Positions 16,657 through 23,644 of a stretch of DNA of 23,644 bases are shown piece by piece. The notes beneath the pieces were generated by a model that saw only the letters and a program-made list of their open reading frames with translations, was not told where the DNA came from and did no database searches. Position 1 is the stretch's first letter; each line of letters starts with the position of its first letter. The stretch covers positions 1-23,644 of the forward strand of contig DFGI01000013.1 in the NCBI GenBank assembly GCA_002371705.1, given 5' to 3'. The DNA comes from Bacteroidales bacterium UBA3754. Its GTDB lineage: Bacteria; Bacteroidota; Bacteroidia; Bacteroidales; UBA1715. A program made the translations under genes and the position numbers.

Positions 16657-19600
16657 ATGAAACATTTTACATCGTTGTTTGTTGCTCTTATATTTTCTCT
16701 TTGCGCCATTGCGCAAGACTACGGTCTTCAGTTCCGAAACGCCGATTTTGAGGCAAATTGGCAAAAATATTCTGGTGGCAAAAAGCAAAAAGGTTTGTTT
16801 GGCTCCGAAACCATTTCAGGCAACGAGCCCAAATATTGGCACTCATTTATGTCGGCGGAAGGAACAAAACTCGTGCTGGCAAATGTGAGCAACCAAATTT
16901 CCAATTCAAGCGAAACCCGCCCTGGCTCAAAAGGGAGCCACAGCGTGCGGCTCAATACTACTAAAACCTTGGGCATCATTGCAAATGGCTCACTCACAAA
17001 TGGACGTATGAATTGCGGCAGCATTTCGGCTGACGACAACGACAACCATATTTATACCGACAGAGGTTCCGAAGATTTTAATTTACCGTTTTCTGGACGA
17101 ATTCCAGATTCCCTCACCGTGTGGGTAAGTTTCTATACCACTTCCGACGGCAATAAAGCTGCTATACACGCAGCAGTTCACGGTGATGCGGATTTTATTC
17201 TATATGGAAATGGTAAAAGTCCTGACCAATCAAAGCAAACCGCCGATGCGGAGCTAAATTACTCTCGAACCACCACAAGCAAAGGAACCTTGGTTTGGGA
17301 ACGAAAATCAATCCCATTTGTCGCAAAAGGCACGTGCACCGAACCGAAATATATTCTTTACACAATGTCAACCAACAAAACTCCAGCGGAAGGCTCCGAC
17401 GATGACTTGGTTTATGTTGACGACATTGTGCTGATTTATAATCCAACTCTTTCCACAGGAACAATCGCCCAAACCACCTACGAGGCGGAACACAACACAA
17501 AAATTCCGATTGAAGTTCCGTTCACACTGGATGGCTCTATGAGCGTAAGTAACTTGAACGCCCCCGCAAATCAAGTCATTGCCCAAATTTCCGATGCAGA
17601 GGGTTCGTTCAGCAATCCACTTGAAATTGGTCGTGTGCAAACAAACTCCAGCGGCGTGGTTTCCGGATATATTCCCGCATCAGTTGCTTCGGGAACATAT
17701 AAAATCCGTGTGGTTTCCACAAACTACCCGTTGATTGCAGAGCCAAGCCTTTCGGAAATTACCATAACTCGCTATTATACAATTAGTTTTATCGATGAAG
17801 ACAAAACAATTGCAACATTGCACGGTGCAGGAAAATATTACGAAAACACTACAGAGACCATAACCGTTTCCGCCCAAACCATTTCCAATGAATACAAATT
17901 CTTATATTGGTACGAAGACGGAACTGCCGTTTCTCTTGCGCCTGAATACACCTTTGCGGCAGAACGCTCGCGAAATTTGCAGGCTGTCCTCAAAAAAGTA
18001 TTTAACGTGGAAATCTCTGCTACCAAAGGTGGCTCAGTATCATCCGAAGGCGGCTTGTATGGCGAAAGCGAAGGCGTGACGGTAACAGCATCACCATCCG
18101 ACGGCTATAAATTCGTAAACTGGACAATGAACGGGCAAGTTGTTTCAACGAATCCGACCTACACGTTCTCGGTATCTACAAATTGCTCACTAACAGCAAA
18201 TTTCGAAAAATATATTTCTGTTTTCGCAACTACCAATATTGAGGGCGCTGGTGCAATTTCTGGCGCTGGCGACATCACTATCACCGACGAAACGGTACGC
18301 GTTACGTTAGTGGCAATCTCGTCAAACAGCGACAAATATCAATTTGTAAATTGGACCGAAGGCGAAACCATTGTTTCCGAATCACCGTCATTCACATTCG
18401 AAACAAACGAAAACAGGACGTTTGTGGCTAATTTTATAGCTCGTTATTCCATTGAGGCACTTGCTTCCGAAGGTGGCGAAACAAGCGGTTCTGGTGTTTA
18501 TACTTCTGGCAAAATGGTGCAATTAGTCGCTTTTGCCAACGAACAATTCCGTTTTTCTGGTTGGTACGAAGCCGATACTCTCCTATCTTCAAACAGTGCA
18601 ATTGAAATTCCCGCACAATCAGACAGAACAATTACAGCAAATTTCATTGAACAATGTTCTGTTGTATTGCAGACAAATCTTCCAAATTCAGCAATAGTCA
18701 CTGGCGCTGGCGTGTTCGACAAAGGAACGACTGCTTCTGTTACTGCAACGAATCAAAAAGGTTTTATGTTTGAAAATTGGATGATTGACGATAAAGTTAT
18801 TTCTCAGGCAGAAACGTATGAATTTGTTGTAAATGAATCTGTTGTAATAATTGCGAATTGCTCGGAAATCCCATCATTTGCCATCAATGCCGTAGCAAAT
18901 CCAACTTCGGGCGGTATGGTTTCAGGAAACGGAACATTCTATGAAAATGAACCCGTATCACTTTCAGCAACGGCAAACACGGGTTTTTCGTTTGTTGGTT
19001 GGAAGAAAGACGATATCCTGATTTCCGAAGAAACAACCTTGTCATTCAACGCAACCGAAGCCGTTTCGTTGGTAGCCGTATTCAACGCTGACTTTGTGGG
19101 ATACACGGTTTCGCTCGCTTCAAACGAAGGTGGCTCTGTTTTTGGAGCAGGCTTATTTGCTGAAAACGAAGAAATTACCATCTCAGCTACAGCGAACGAC
19201 AAATTTACGTTTGTACATTGGAAACAAAACGGCGAAATCATTTCCACCGAACCTGAATATACATTCACCATTACCGAAGATGTTGAATTTCAGGCTGTTT
19301 TCGCACGCACGTTTGAATCCCATACCATTACAGTCATTTCCGCCGATGAAACAAAAGGAACTGTTTCGGGTGCCGACTTGTATCAAGAAGAAACGATTGT
19401 AACTGTTACCGCTACACCCAACGAGGGCTATAGATTTCTCCAATGGATTGAAAATGATGTTGTTGTAAGCGATAACGCGGAATACACATTCGTATGCTCC
19501 GAAAACAGAAATTTAACCGCCGAATTTATAAAAACATACATCATTGCCATCAACGATTATGAAGGTGCAACAGTGAAAGGACTTGGAACAGGCGTGTTTG

Positions 19601-20460
19601 ATGAAGGAACAATCGTCACGTTGGCCGTCGCACCCGATGAAAATCATCGTTTCATAGCCTGGAAAGAAGCGGATACTCTACTCGCAACAACAGTAAGTAT
19701 CTCATTCCCTGCAACTTCCGATAGAGTTCTTTCGGTAGAATTGCAAGAGAAAGGCGAACAATACACCATTTCTGTTTCAACAGGCGGAACCGTTGCTGGA
19801 CTTAACAATGGTACATTTGAAGCAGGCGAAACTGTTACTCTTATTGCCACAGCTGCCGAAGGTTATTTGTTTAAAGGTTGGGTTAACAACGGCAAAATCA
19901 TTGGCACGGAACCGATGTTGACCTTTGAGGCGAACGCAAATATGCAGATTTTTGCGGAATTCATACCAAAACCTAAAACAATATCTGTTTCTGTGAATTG
20001 CAACGACGAAGCTTTTGGTTCAGTCACAGGAGCGGGAACATACACCGAAGGCGACGAAATTATGTTGATAGCAACTCCTGCTCCAGGCTACAGCTTTGTA
20101 GCATGGACAAAAAATGGTAAAACACTTTCAAACCTACCAACATTGTACCTCACCATAATTGATGACTGCTCCATCGAAGCTGAGTTCAAATTCATAGAAA
20201 AAACAGATATTGACGAATTGACAGAAACAACAATTGCGCTATACCCAAATCCAGCAACAACAAAAGCTCAAATTACAGCGAACGATGTGATTTCTAATGT
20301 TGTAATCCGTTCAATCCAAGGGAAAACCGTCTATCAAGCAAACGGATTCAGCAAATCAATGGAGATTACTCTAACTGATTTTAAATCAGGGTTGTATATA
20401 GTCACCATAACGTTGCAAAACGGAGAAGTCATACAAGAAAAATTGGTGGTCAGCAAATAA
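16657..20460 (+). CDS. T9SS-exported multi-repeat surface protein, 1267 aa
   Basis: A large secreted protein. A signal peptide (MKHFTSLFVALIFSLCAIAQ) is followed by a PCMD-like (putative carbohydrate-binding) domain at about residues 22-262, recognisable from LQFRNADFEANW, the PGSKGSHSVRL stretch and VYVDDIVLIY. A beta-sandwich-like segment follows (about 265-372; IAQISDAEGSF, GTYKIRVVS). Eleven tandem InlB-B-type repeats fill 373-1180. The C-terminus from about 1193 (YPNPATT, 1196-1202) to 1267 is a T9SS type A sorting domain. The likely role is adhesion or carbohydrate binding at the surface; no catalytic motif is visible. The gene begins 30 bases after the yejM-like stop, so readthrough is possible, and it ends 15 bases from the convergent tRNA gene. 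Codon and GC content match the flanking genes, not the AT-rich block. Confidence 0.88.
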   Translation: MKHFTSLFVALIFSLCAIAQDYGLQFRNADFEANWQKYSGGKKQKGLFGSETISGNEPKYWHSFMSAEGTKLVLANVSNQISNSSETRPGSKGSHSVRLNTTKTLGIIANGSLTNGRMNCGSISADDNDNHIYTDRGSEDFNLPFSGRIPDSLTVWVSFYTTSDGNKAAIHAAVHGDADFILYGNGKSPDQSKQTADAELNYSRTTTSKGTLVWERKSIPFVAKGTCTEPKYILYTMSTNKTPAEGSDDDLVYVDDIVLIYNPTLSTGTIAQTTYEAEHNTKIPIEVPFTLDGSMSVSNLNAPANQVIAQISDAEGSFSNPLEIGRVQTNSSGVVSGYIPASVASGTYKIRVVSTNYPLIAEPSLSEITITRYYTISFIDEDKTIATLHGAGKYYENTTETITVSAQTISNEYKFLYWYEDGTAVSLAPEYTFAAERSRNLQAVLKKVFNVEISATKGGSVSSEGGLYGESEGVTVTASPSDGYKFVNWTMNGQVVSTNPTYTFSVSTNCSLTANFEKYISVFATTNIEGAGAISGAGDITITDETVRVTLVAISSNSDKYQFVNWTEGETIVSESPSFTFETNENRTFVANFIARYSIEALASEGGETSGSGVYTSGKMVQLVAFANEQFRFSGWYEADTLLSSNSAIEIPAQSDRTITANFIEQCSVVLQTNLPNSAIVTGAGVFDKGTTASVTATNQKGFMFENWMIDDKVISQAETYEFVVNESVVIIANCSEIPSFAINAVANPTSGGMVSGNGTFYENEPVSLSATANTGFSFVGWKKDDILISEETTLSFNATEAVSLVAVFNADFVGYTVSLASNEGGSVFGAGLFAENEEITISATANDKFTFVHWKQNGEIISTEPEYTFTITEDVEFQAVFARTFESHTITVISADETKGTVSGADLYQEETIVTVTATPNEGYRFLQWIENDVVVSDNAEYTFVCSENRNLTAEFIKTYIIAINDYEGATVKGLGTGVFDEGTIVTLAVAPDENHRFIAWKEADTLLATTVSISFPATSDRVLSVELQEKGEQYTISVSTGGTVAGLNNGTFEAGETVTLIATAAEGYLFKGWVNNGKIIGTEPMLTFEANANMQIFAEFIPKPKTISVSVNCNDEAFGSVTGAGTYTEGDEIMLIATPAPGYSFVAWTKNGKTLSNLPTLYLTIIDDCSIEAEFKFIEKTDIDELTETTIALYPNPATTKAQITANDVISNVVIRSIQGKTVYQANGFSKSMEITLTDFKSGLYIVTITLQNGEVIQEKLVVSK
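17773..20196 (+). repeat. 11 tandem InlB-B-like protein repeats
   Basis: Eleven diverged repeats of about 70-76 residues each encode, in order: a strand like YTISV, a Gly-rich turn (GGSVSGAG.Y), a polar strand with ETVTLTA, an aromatic turn (GY.FV.W), a second turn (.NG..IS), and a closing strand such as LTANF. The repeats differ greatly at DNA level, so they are not a recent expansion. They correspond to residues 373-1180 of the surface protein. Confidence 0.85.
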
Positions 20461-20475
20461 CGTCACTTTCCTACG

Positions 20476-20549
20476 TGGAGCATAGCGGACTCGAACCGCC
20501 CACCTCTTCGTTGCGAACGAAACGCTCTAGCCAGATGAGCTAATGCCCC
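20476..20549 (-). tRNA. tRNA-Ala(CGC)
   Basis: The minus strand folds as a full 74-base cloverleaf: acceptor GGGGCAT/ATGCTCC, D stem GCTC/GAGC, anticodon stem TTTCG/CGAAG with loop TTCGCAA, variable AGGTG, T stem GGCGG/CCGCT with loop TTCGAGT. The anticodon is CGC (complement at 20513-20515), reading codon GCG. The acceptor stem contains the G3-U70 pair, the alanine identity element. The discriminator is A and CCA is not encoded. It lies between the convergent surface-protein gene and lgt. Confidence 0.95.
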
Positions 20550-20561
20550 GATTCAGTTATA

Positions 20562-20569
20562 CAAATATA
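20562..20569 (-). promoter_or_regulatory. possible -7 box of tRNA-Ala
   Basis: The minus strand reads TATATTTG, an exact TAnnTTTG match, ending 12 bases before the tRNA 5' end, which suits a short leader. A TTTG lies only 13 bases upstream, shorter than the usual spacing. Readthrough from the lgt operon is the alternative. Confidence 0.4.
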
Positions 20570-20596
20570 TGCTATTTTAAAACAAAGTGTACAGTC

Positions 20597-21421
20597 TTAT
20601 TTTTCAACCACTGTTCTTCTATAGACATACAATTCGTATAATCCATATAGAACAAACGGAAGGCTCAACCACTGTCCCATATTGAGCGGGAGTCCTTGCT
20701 CAAACGAAACTTGCGGCATTTTGAGAAATTCTATCAAAAATCGTCCGCCAAAAACCCACACACCAAACATTCCAATTATAAAATGGTCAGAAAACGGGGA
20801 CTTTTGCCGAATCATTTTTAGACAATACCACATATACACCACAAACAGCAAGCCATAGCATATCATTTCATAAATCTGCGTTGGATGGCGTGGCACAGCT
20901 TGTTCCACTCCAACAAGCACATCGTGGCTTTGCACAAAAATGAATCCCCACGGCATATCGGTAACGGTTCCATAAATTTCGGAATTCATTAGGTTGCCCA
21001 AACGGAAAAACACGCCCGCAAGCGGTGTGACTATCAAAATTCGAGCTAAAATAGTCCGATATGGTAGTTCAGGACGAACAAGAAACAAAATTCCTAACAT
21101 AATACCTATGGCACCACCATGGCTCGCCATTCCACCTTCCCATATATGCAAAAATTTTATTGGATTGCTGAGATAATATGATGGTTCGTAAAACAAACAA
21201 TGTCCCAACCGAGCTCCAATAACGCCTCCCAAAAGAGCTACAATGGCAATTTTATTGATTGTTGACTCAGCAAAATTCTCCTTCCGGAGAATAAAATATG
21301 CTACATAATATGCAGAAACAAAAGCAATTGCGAAACAGATTCCATACCAACGGATTCCATACGTGGCACTAAATTGATGAATAATTGGCGACACGTTCCA
21401 TACTATGGAAAGCAAATTCAT
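20597..21421 (-). CDS. lgt: prolipoprotein diacylglyceryl transferase, copy 1
   Basis: Lgt transfers a diacylglyceryl group from phosphatidylglycerol to the lipobox cysteine of prolipoproteins, in the inner membrane with its active site on the periplasmic side. At 274 residues it has the ordinary family size and about seven hydrophobic segments. Conserved residues, numbered here with the E. coli equivalents as I remember them: Tyr26 in RWYG (Y26), His101 in SHGG (H103), Arg140 and Asn143 in FRLGNLMNSE (R143, N146), Glu148 (E151), and the late Arg in FGGRFLIEF (R239). It is the last gene of a minus-strand set: its start lies 2 bases after the stop of a second lgt copy, with siaC ahead of that. 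This copy looks like the normal enzyme. Confidence 0.93.
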   Translation of the reverse strand: MNLLSIVWNVSPIIHQFSATYGIRWYGICFAIAFVSAYYVAYFILRKENFAESTINKIAIVALLGGVIGARLGHCLFYEPSYYLSNPIKFLHIWEGGMASHGGAIGIMLGILFLVRPELPYRTILARILIVTPLAGVFFRLGNLMNSEIYGTVTDMPWGFIFVQSHDVLVGVEQAVPRHPTQIYEMICYGLLFVVYMWYCLKMIRQKSPFSDHFIIGMFGVWVFGGRFLIEFLKMPQVSFEQGLPLNMGQWLSLPFVLYGLYELYVYRRTVVEK

Positions 21422-21423
21422 AG

Positions 21424-22530
21424 TTATGCTTGTTTTGCTTTACGACTTTCGCGGATAGCAAATCCGACACAGATGAAACCGCAGAGAATAAACGGAAGGC
21501 TCAACCACTGTCCCATATCGAGTGTCATGTTTTCCTCGAAATCAACTTGATTGTTTTTAATAAACTCAACAAAGAAACGCGTTCCAAAAAACATAAAGAA
21601 TGCGATTGCCGAAATTACATAATCCGAAATCAGTTTATTATGCTTAGCCCGAAGTTGGTAATATGCTACAAGAATTCCTCCCGTGGCAAGGTAAGTAAGG
21701 GCTTCGTAGATTTGTGTCGGATGGTTTGTTGTAAGCAGTCCAGATTGCACACATGCGTCAACAAACGCTGTTTCCTGATGAGGATGCAAAAAATGATATT
21801 TCAACAAAATATCTTTCAAACTTTCAAACGAGACATCGCCTGCAGGCAGACAATTCGACAAAAATGCCTGCAACGAGTTAACAGAATCTGCGGCAACCAA
21901 ACCAGCCTGTGCCATAATATTTGACAAATCAGCCGCAGTAGTGGTAATAGTTGCATCGCGAACAAATACAAAACCCCAGGGAAGTGCTGTGGCTACGCCA
22001 TAAATTTCAGAATTCATAAGGTTTCCCATTCTGACAAAAAAGGCCGTGAACGGAATCACAACCGCCGCACGCGACATAACCCACATAAACGATTTCCCTG
22101 ATTTCCTTGAAAACCAAATAAACGCACACACCAAACCAATTGCGCCACCGTGGCTTGCCAGTCCACCTTCCCAAACCATTAGCCAACGAGCCAAGTCATG
22201 CCATGTGACCGTACAACCCGATGCTGAAACAGCTTCGGCGGCACTTGAAACAAACGTGCAATCCGACTGGAACAACTTCAAATATGGACCAAAATACACA
22301 TCTGGTTCGTAGAACAAACAATGTCCCAACCGTAACCCAATTAAAAGGAGAAAAAAAGTTGTAAACGTAAGATTATCAGCATCGTTTGTCGTAAGATTTT
22401 CTCGGACAAATATTTTTTTCAAACAAATGTATGACAAGAAAAAACCTATAGCGAAAAACAACCCATACCAACGTATGTGGAATCCGCTGAAAATTTCAGG
22501 GTCAACGTTCCAAATGATGTAGTTCAACAT
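21424..22530 (-). CDS. lgt: prolipoprotein diacylglyceryl transferase, long paralog (copy 2)
   Basis: A second Lgt-family protein, 368 residues. All key residues seen in copy 1 are kept: Tyr22 (IRWYG), His127 (SHGG), Arg167, Asn170 and Glu175 (VRMGNLMNSE), plus the late Arg (FGTRFFVEF), so it is probably active. It has two insertions relative to copy 1. The first, of about 30 residues, lies within 79-116 and carries Cys91 and Cys106. The second, of about 62 residues, lies within 192-268 just before NHPTQIYE and carries Cys227 and Cys260. The insertions sit next to active-site elements, so periplasmic location and disulfides are plausible. It starts 4 bases after siaC and is followed by copy 1 after 2 bases. 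Different lipid or lipoprotein preference is inference. Confidence 0.9.
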   Translation of the reverse strand: MLNYIIWNVDPEIFSGFHIRWYGLFFAIGFFLSYICLKKIFVRENLTTNDADNLTFTTFFLLLIGLRLGHCLFYEPDVYFGPYLKLFQSDCTFVSSAAEAVSASGCTVTWHDLARWLMVWEGGLASHGGAIGLVCAFIWFSRKSGKSFMWVMSRAAVVIPFTAFFVRMGNLMNSEIYGVATALPWGFVFVRDATITTTAADLSNIMAQAGLVAADSVNSLQAFLSNCLPAGDVSFESLKDILLKYHFLHPHQETAFVDACVQSGLLTTNHPTQIYEALTYLATGGILVAYYQLRAKHNKLISDYVISAIAFFMFFGTRFFVEFIKNNQVDFEENMTLDMGQWLSLPFILCGFICVGFAIRESRKAKQA

Positions 22531-22534
22531 TGGA

Positions 22535-22909
22535 TTAATATTCTATGAATGTGAATTTGAGTTTCAGGAATTTTGAGTATTGATTGCCCGACATCAACAT
22601 ATCCAAGTCTTCTTTTTCGTAGAACCAGTTCACGGCAATGTCGTGTTTTTCAACATATTTCTCAATTGTGAGGAAGAATTTTGCCAACTGTTTCGACGAT
22701 GACGTGTTAAAATATTCAATTTTAATCTCAAACGTAAATGTATGGCGCTCAGTTTCATTAAGGGTTTTGTCAACCCAATCTAAAATTGGAGCATAAAAAT
22801 CTATCGCATTTTCTGGTAACGAGCGTCCCGAAATGGTGAAAACGCTTGATTCGGCATTAAATTCAATCTGCGGGGTGTCTTCTGTACCTTCAATGAAATA
22901 ATTTTCCAT
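22535..22909 (-). CDS. SiaC-family regulatory phosphoprotein (DUF1987)
   Basis: A small cytosolic protein of 124 residues, full length for the DUF1987/SiaC family. In Pseudomonas, SiaC is phosphorylated on a threonine by the kinase SiaB, dephosphorylated by SiaA, and in its unphosphorylated form activates the diguanylate cyclase SiaD. The family core is visible: TPQIEFN, ISGRSLPENAIDFYAPILDW (27-46), EYFNTSSSK (65-73), VNWFYEKEDLDMLMSG. Thr69 is the likely counterpart of the phosphorylated threonine. No SiaA, SiaB or SiaD gene is in the window. Instead it is the first gene of an apparent operon with two lgt genes (gap 4 bases to copy 2). A -7 box lies upstream. The partner is unknown. Confidence 0.88.
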   Translation of the reverse strand: MENYFIEGTEDTPQIEFNAESSVFTISGRSLPENAIDFYAPILDWVDKTLNETERHTFTFEIKIEYFNTSSSKQLAKFFLTIEKYVEKHDIAVNWFYEKEDLDMLMSGNQYSKFLKLKFTFIEY

Positions 22910-22927
22910 ACCTTGCTATTTTGATAA

Positions 22928-22941
22928 GGAGCCTTCGCTCC
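22928..22941 (-). other. short hairpin in the siaC leader
   Basis: The minus strand reads GGAGC-GAAG-GCTCC, a perfect 5-bp stem with a 4-base loop. It lies 18 bases before the siaC start and downstream of the predicted -7 box, so it would be in the 5' leader. No run of T follows, so it does not look like a terminator. It may affect translation or stability, or be chance. Confidence 0.35.
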
Positions 22942-22964
22942 GACATTCGAATATTAGACCTTTA

Positions 22965-22972
22965 CAAAGGTA
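22965..22972 (-). promoter_or_regulatory. predicted -7 box of the siaC-lgt-lgt operon
   Basis: The minus strand reads TACCTTTG, an exact TAnnTTTG match, 55 bases before the siaC ATG and 40 bases past the cysS stop. No TTG lies at 17-23 bases upstream. It suggests siaC is transcribed separately from cysS. Confidence 0.45.
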
Positions 22973-23011
22973 GTGAATAAATTGAATTAGCATACTGCTT
23001 TATTCCTTTTT

Positions 23012-23644
23012 TTACAAACTCCACTCAAATCCGTCTTTTGTATCTTTCACCGAAAATCCGAGATTCGCCAATTCGTCACGGATTTTATCGCTTGTAGCCC
23101 AGTCTTTGTTTGCTTTGGCTTGCTTGCGGATTTCCAAAAGTAAGTCAACAGCACCTTTGTAGGCCTTGTCCTGCGAATTATTGCTTTCTTCCACACGAAG
23201 ACCGAGAATATCCTTCACAAACACGTCAAACGTTTGTTTTAATTCGTCCAAATCTTCTTTTGAAATAGTTGCCTTGCCGTCGGTTACGGAATTAATTGCC
23301 TTGGTCGCATCAAACAAGTTTGAAATCACAATAGGCGTGTTTAAATCGTCGCACATTGCTTCTTCGCAACGTTCGCGAAGACATTTCACATCAACGGTTG
23401 ACGTGGCACTTGGCGTAATTTTCTGCAAACGGTTGTATGCGTCAACCAAACGGGCGAAACCTTTTTCTGCAGCTTGCAACGCGTCATTACTGAAATCAAC
23501 GGTGCTACGGTAATGTGCCTGTAAAATGAAGAAACGGATGGTCATCGGCGAATAGGCGCGTTCCAATTTCTCGTGCGTTCCGTTGAAGAACTCATCGAGC
23601 GTGATGAAATTGTTGTATGACTTGCCCATCTTCTGTCCGTTGAT
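23012..23644 (-). CDS. cysS: cysteinyl-tRNA synthetase, C-terminal part
   Basis: The window edge cuts this gene; 210 C-terminal codons plus the stop are present, in frame to the last base. CysS charges tRNA-Cys with cysteine using ATP. The first residues are INGQKMGKSYNNF, the KMSKS signature loop of class I synthetases with Gly in place of the first Ser. Next come FFNG, YSPMTIRFFILQAHYRS and DFSN, typical of the CysS catalytic-domain end, and then the helical DALR-type tRNA-binding domain. The C-terminus contains ASDKIRDELANLGF.VKDTKDG, the family's usual ending. The catalytic zinc site lies outside the window. An internal ATG at 23629 is not a real start. Confidence 0.95.
   Translation of the reverse strand: MNGQKMGKSYNNFITLDEFFNGTHEKLERAYSPMTIRFFILQAHYRSTVDFSNDALQAAEKGFARLVDAYNRLQKITPSATSTVDVKCLRERCEEAMCDDLNTPIVISNLFDATKAINSVTDGKATISKEDLDELKQTFDVFVKDILGLRVEESNNSQDKAYKGAVDLLLEIRKQAKANKDWATSDKIRDELANLGFSVKDTKDGFEWSL

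Noticed and set aside
17773..20196. The repeats as a DNA-level tandem array, CRISPR or slippage-prone locus
   Set aside because: Similarity is at protein level only; units differ in length and sequence and are in frame in one gene.
20476..20549. tRNA-Ala as an integration (att) site of a mobile island
   Set aside because: No integrase, no second copy of the tRNA 3' end and no repeat were seen; the neighbours are housekeeping or envelope genes.

Overview
The window looks like a stretch of a Bacteroidales-type (Bacteroidota) chromosome. The evidence is a PorZ-like type IX secretion (T9SS) protein, two further proteins with T9SS type A C-terminal sorting domains, promoters of the Bacteroidota form TAnnTTTG, no clear Shine-Dalgarno sequences, a tRNA without an encoded CCA end, and a SiaC/DUF1987 protein in the local style. 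Base composition is uneven: flanking genes are moderate in GC, with a very AT-rich block in the middle. I cannot name the species.

Layout from left to right. Positions 1-638 hold two tandem paralogous lipoproteins, the first cut by the window edge. They converge on a FucP-like sugar transporter (647-2275, minus). Divergent from it is a tight plus-strand set: porZ (2353), a membrane O-acyltransferase (4604) and a secreted SGNH hydrolase with a T9SS tail (5736-6857).

Converging on that set is a six-gene minus-strand operon, read from 14663 down to 6919. It encodes a GtrB-like bactoprenol glycosyltransferase, a polytopic GT-C-like protein, an LtaS-family phosphotransferase, a second polytopic GT-C-like (DUF6056-type) protein, another O-acyltransferase and a GtrA-like flippase. 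The order and content resemble a phage/Shigella gtrABC serotype-conversion cassette, enlarged with phospho- and acyl-decoration enzymes. The central genes are markedly AT-rich, while gtrB and the genes beyond it are not.

A 127-bp divergent promoter region separates this operon from a YejM/PbgA-like inner-membrane protein (14791-16626). Next comes a 1267-residue secreted protein with a PCMD-like N-terminal domain, 11 InlB-B-type repeats and a T9SS tail (16657-20460). The right end holds tRNA-Ala(CGC), two adjacent lgt genes (one with two cysteine-containing insertions), a SiaC-family gene and the C-terminal part of cysS, all on the minus strand.

Much of the window concerns the cell envelope: making and decorating a lipid-linked surface glycan, controlling LPS (YejM), lipoprotein modification (Lgt), and exporting proteins by the T9SS, whose PorZ component in Porphyromonas binds the LPS used to anchor cargo. 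My main hypothesis is that the AT-rich block is a variable surface-glycan modification island placed beside porZ.
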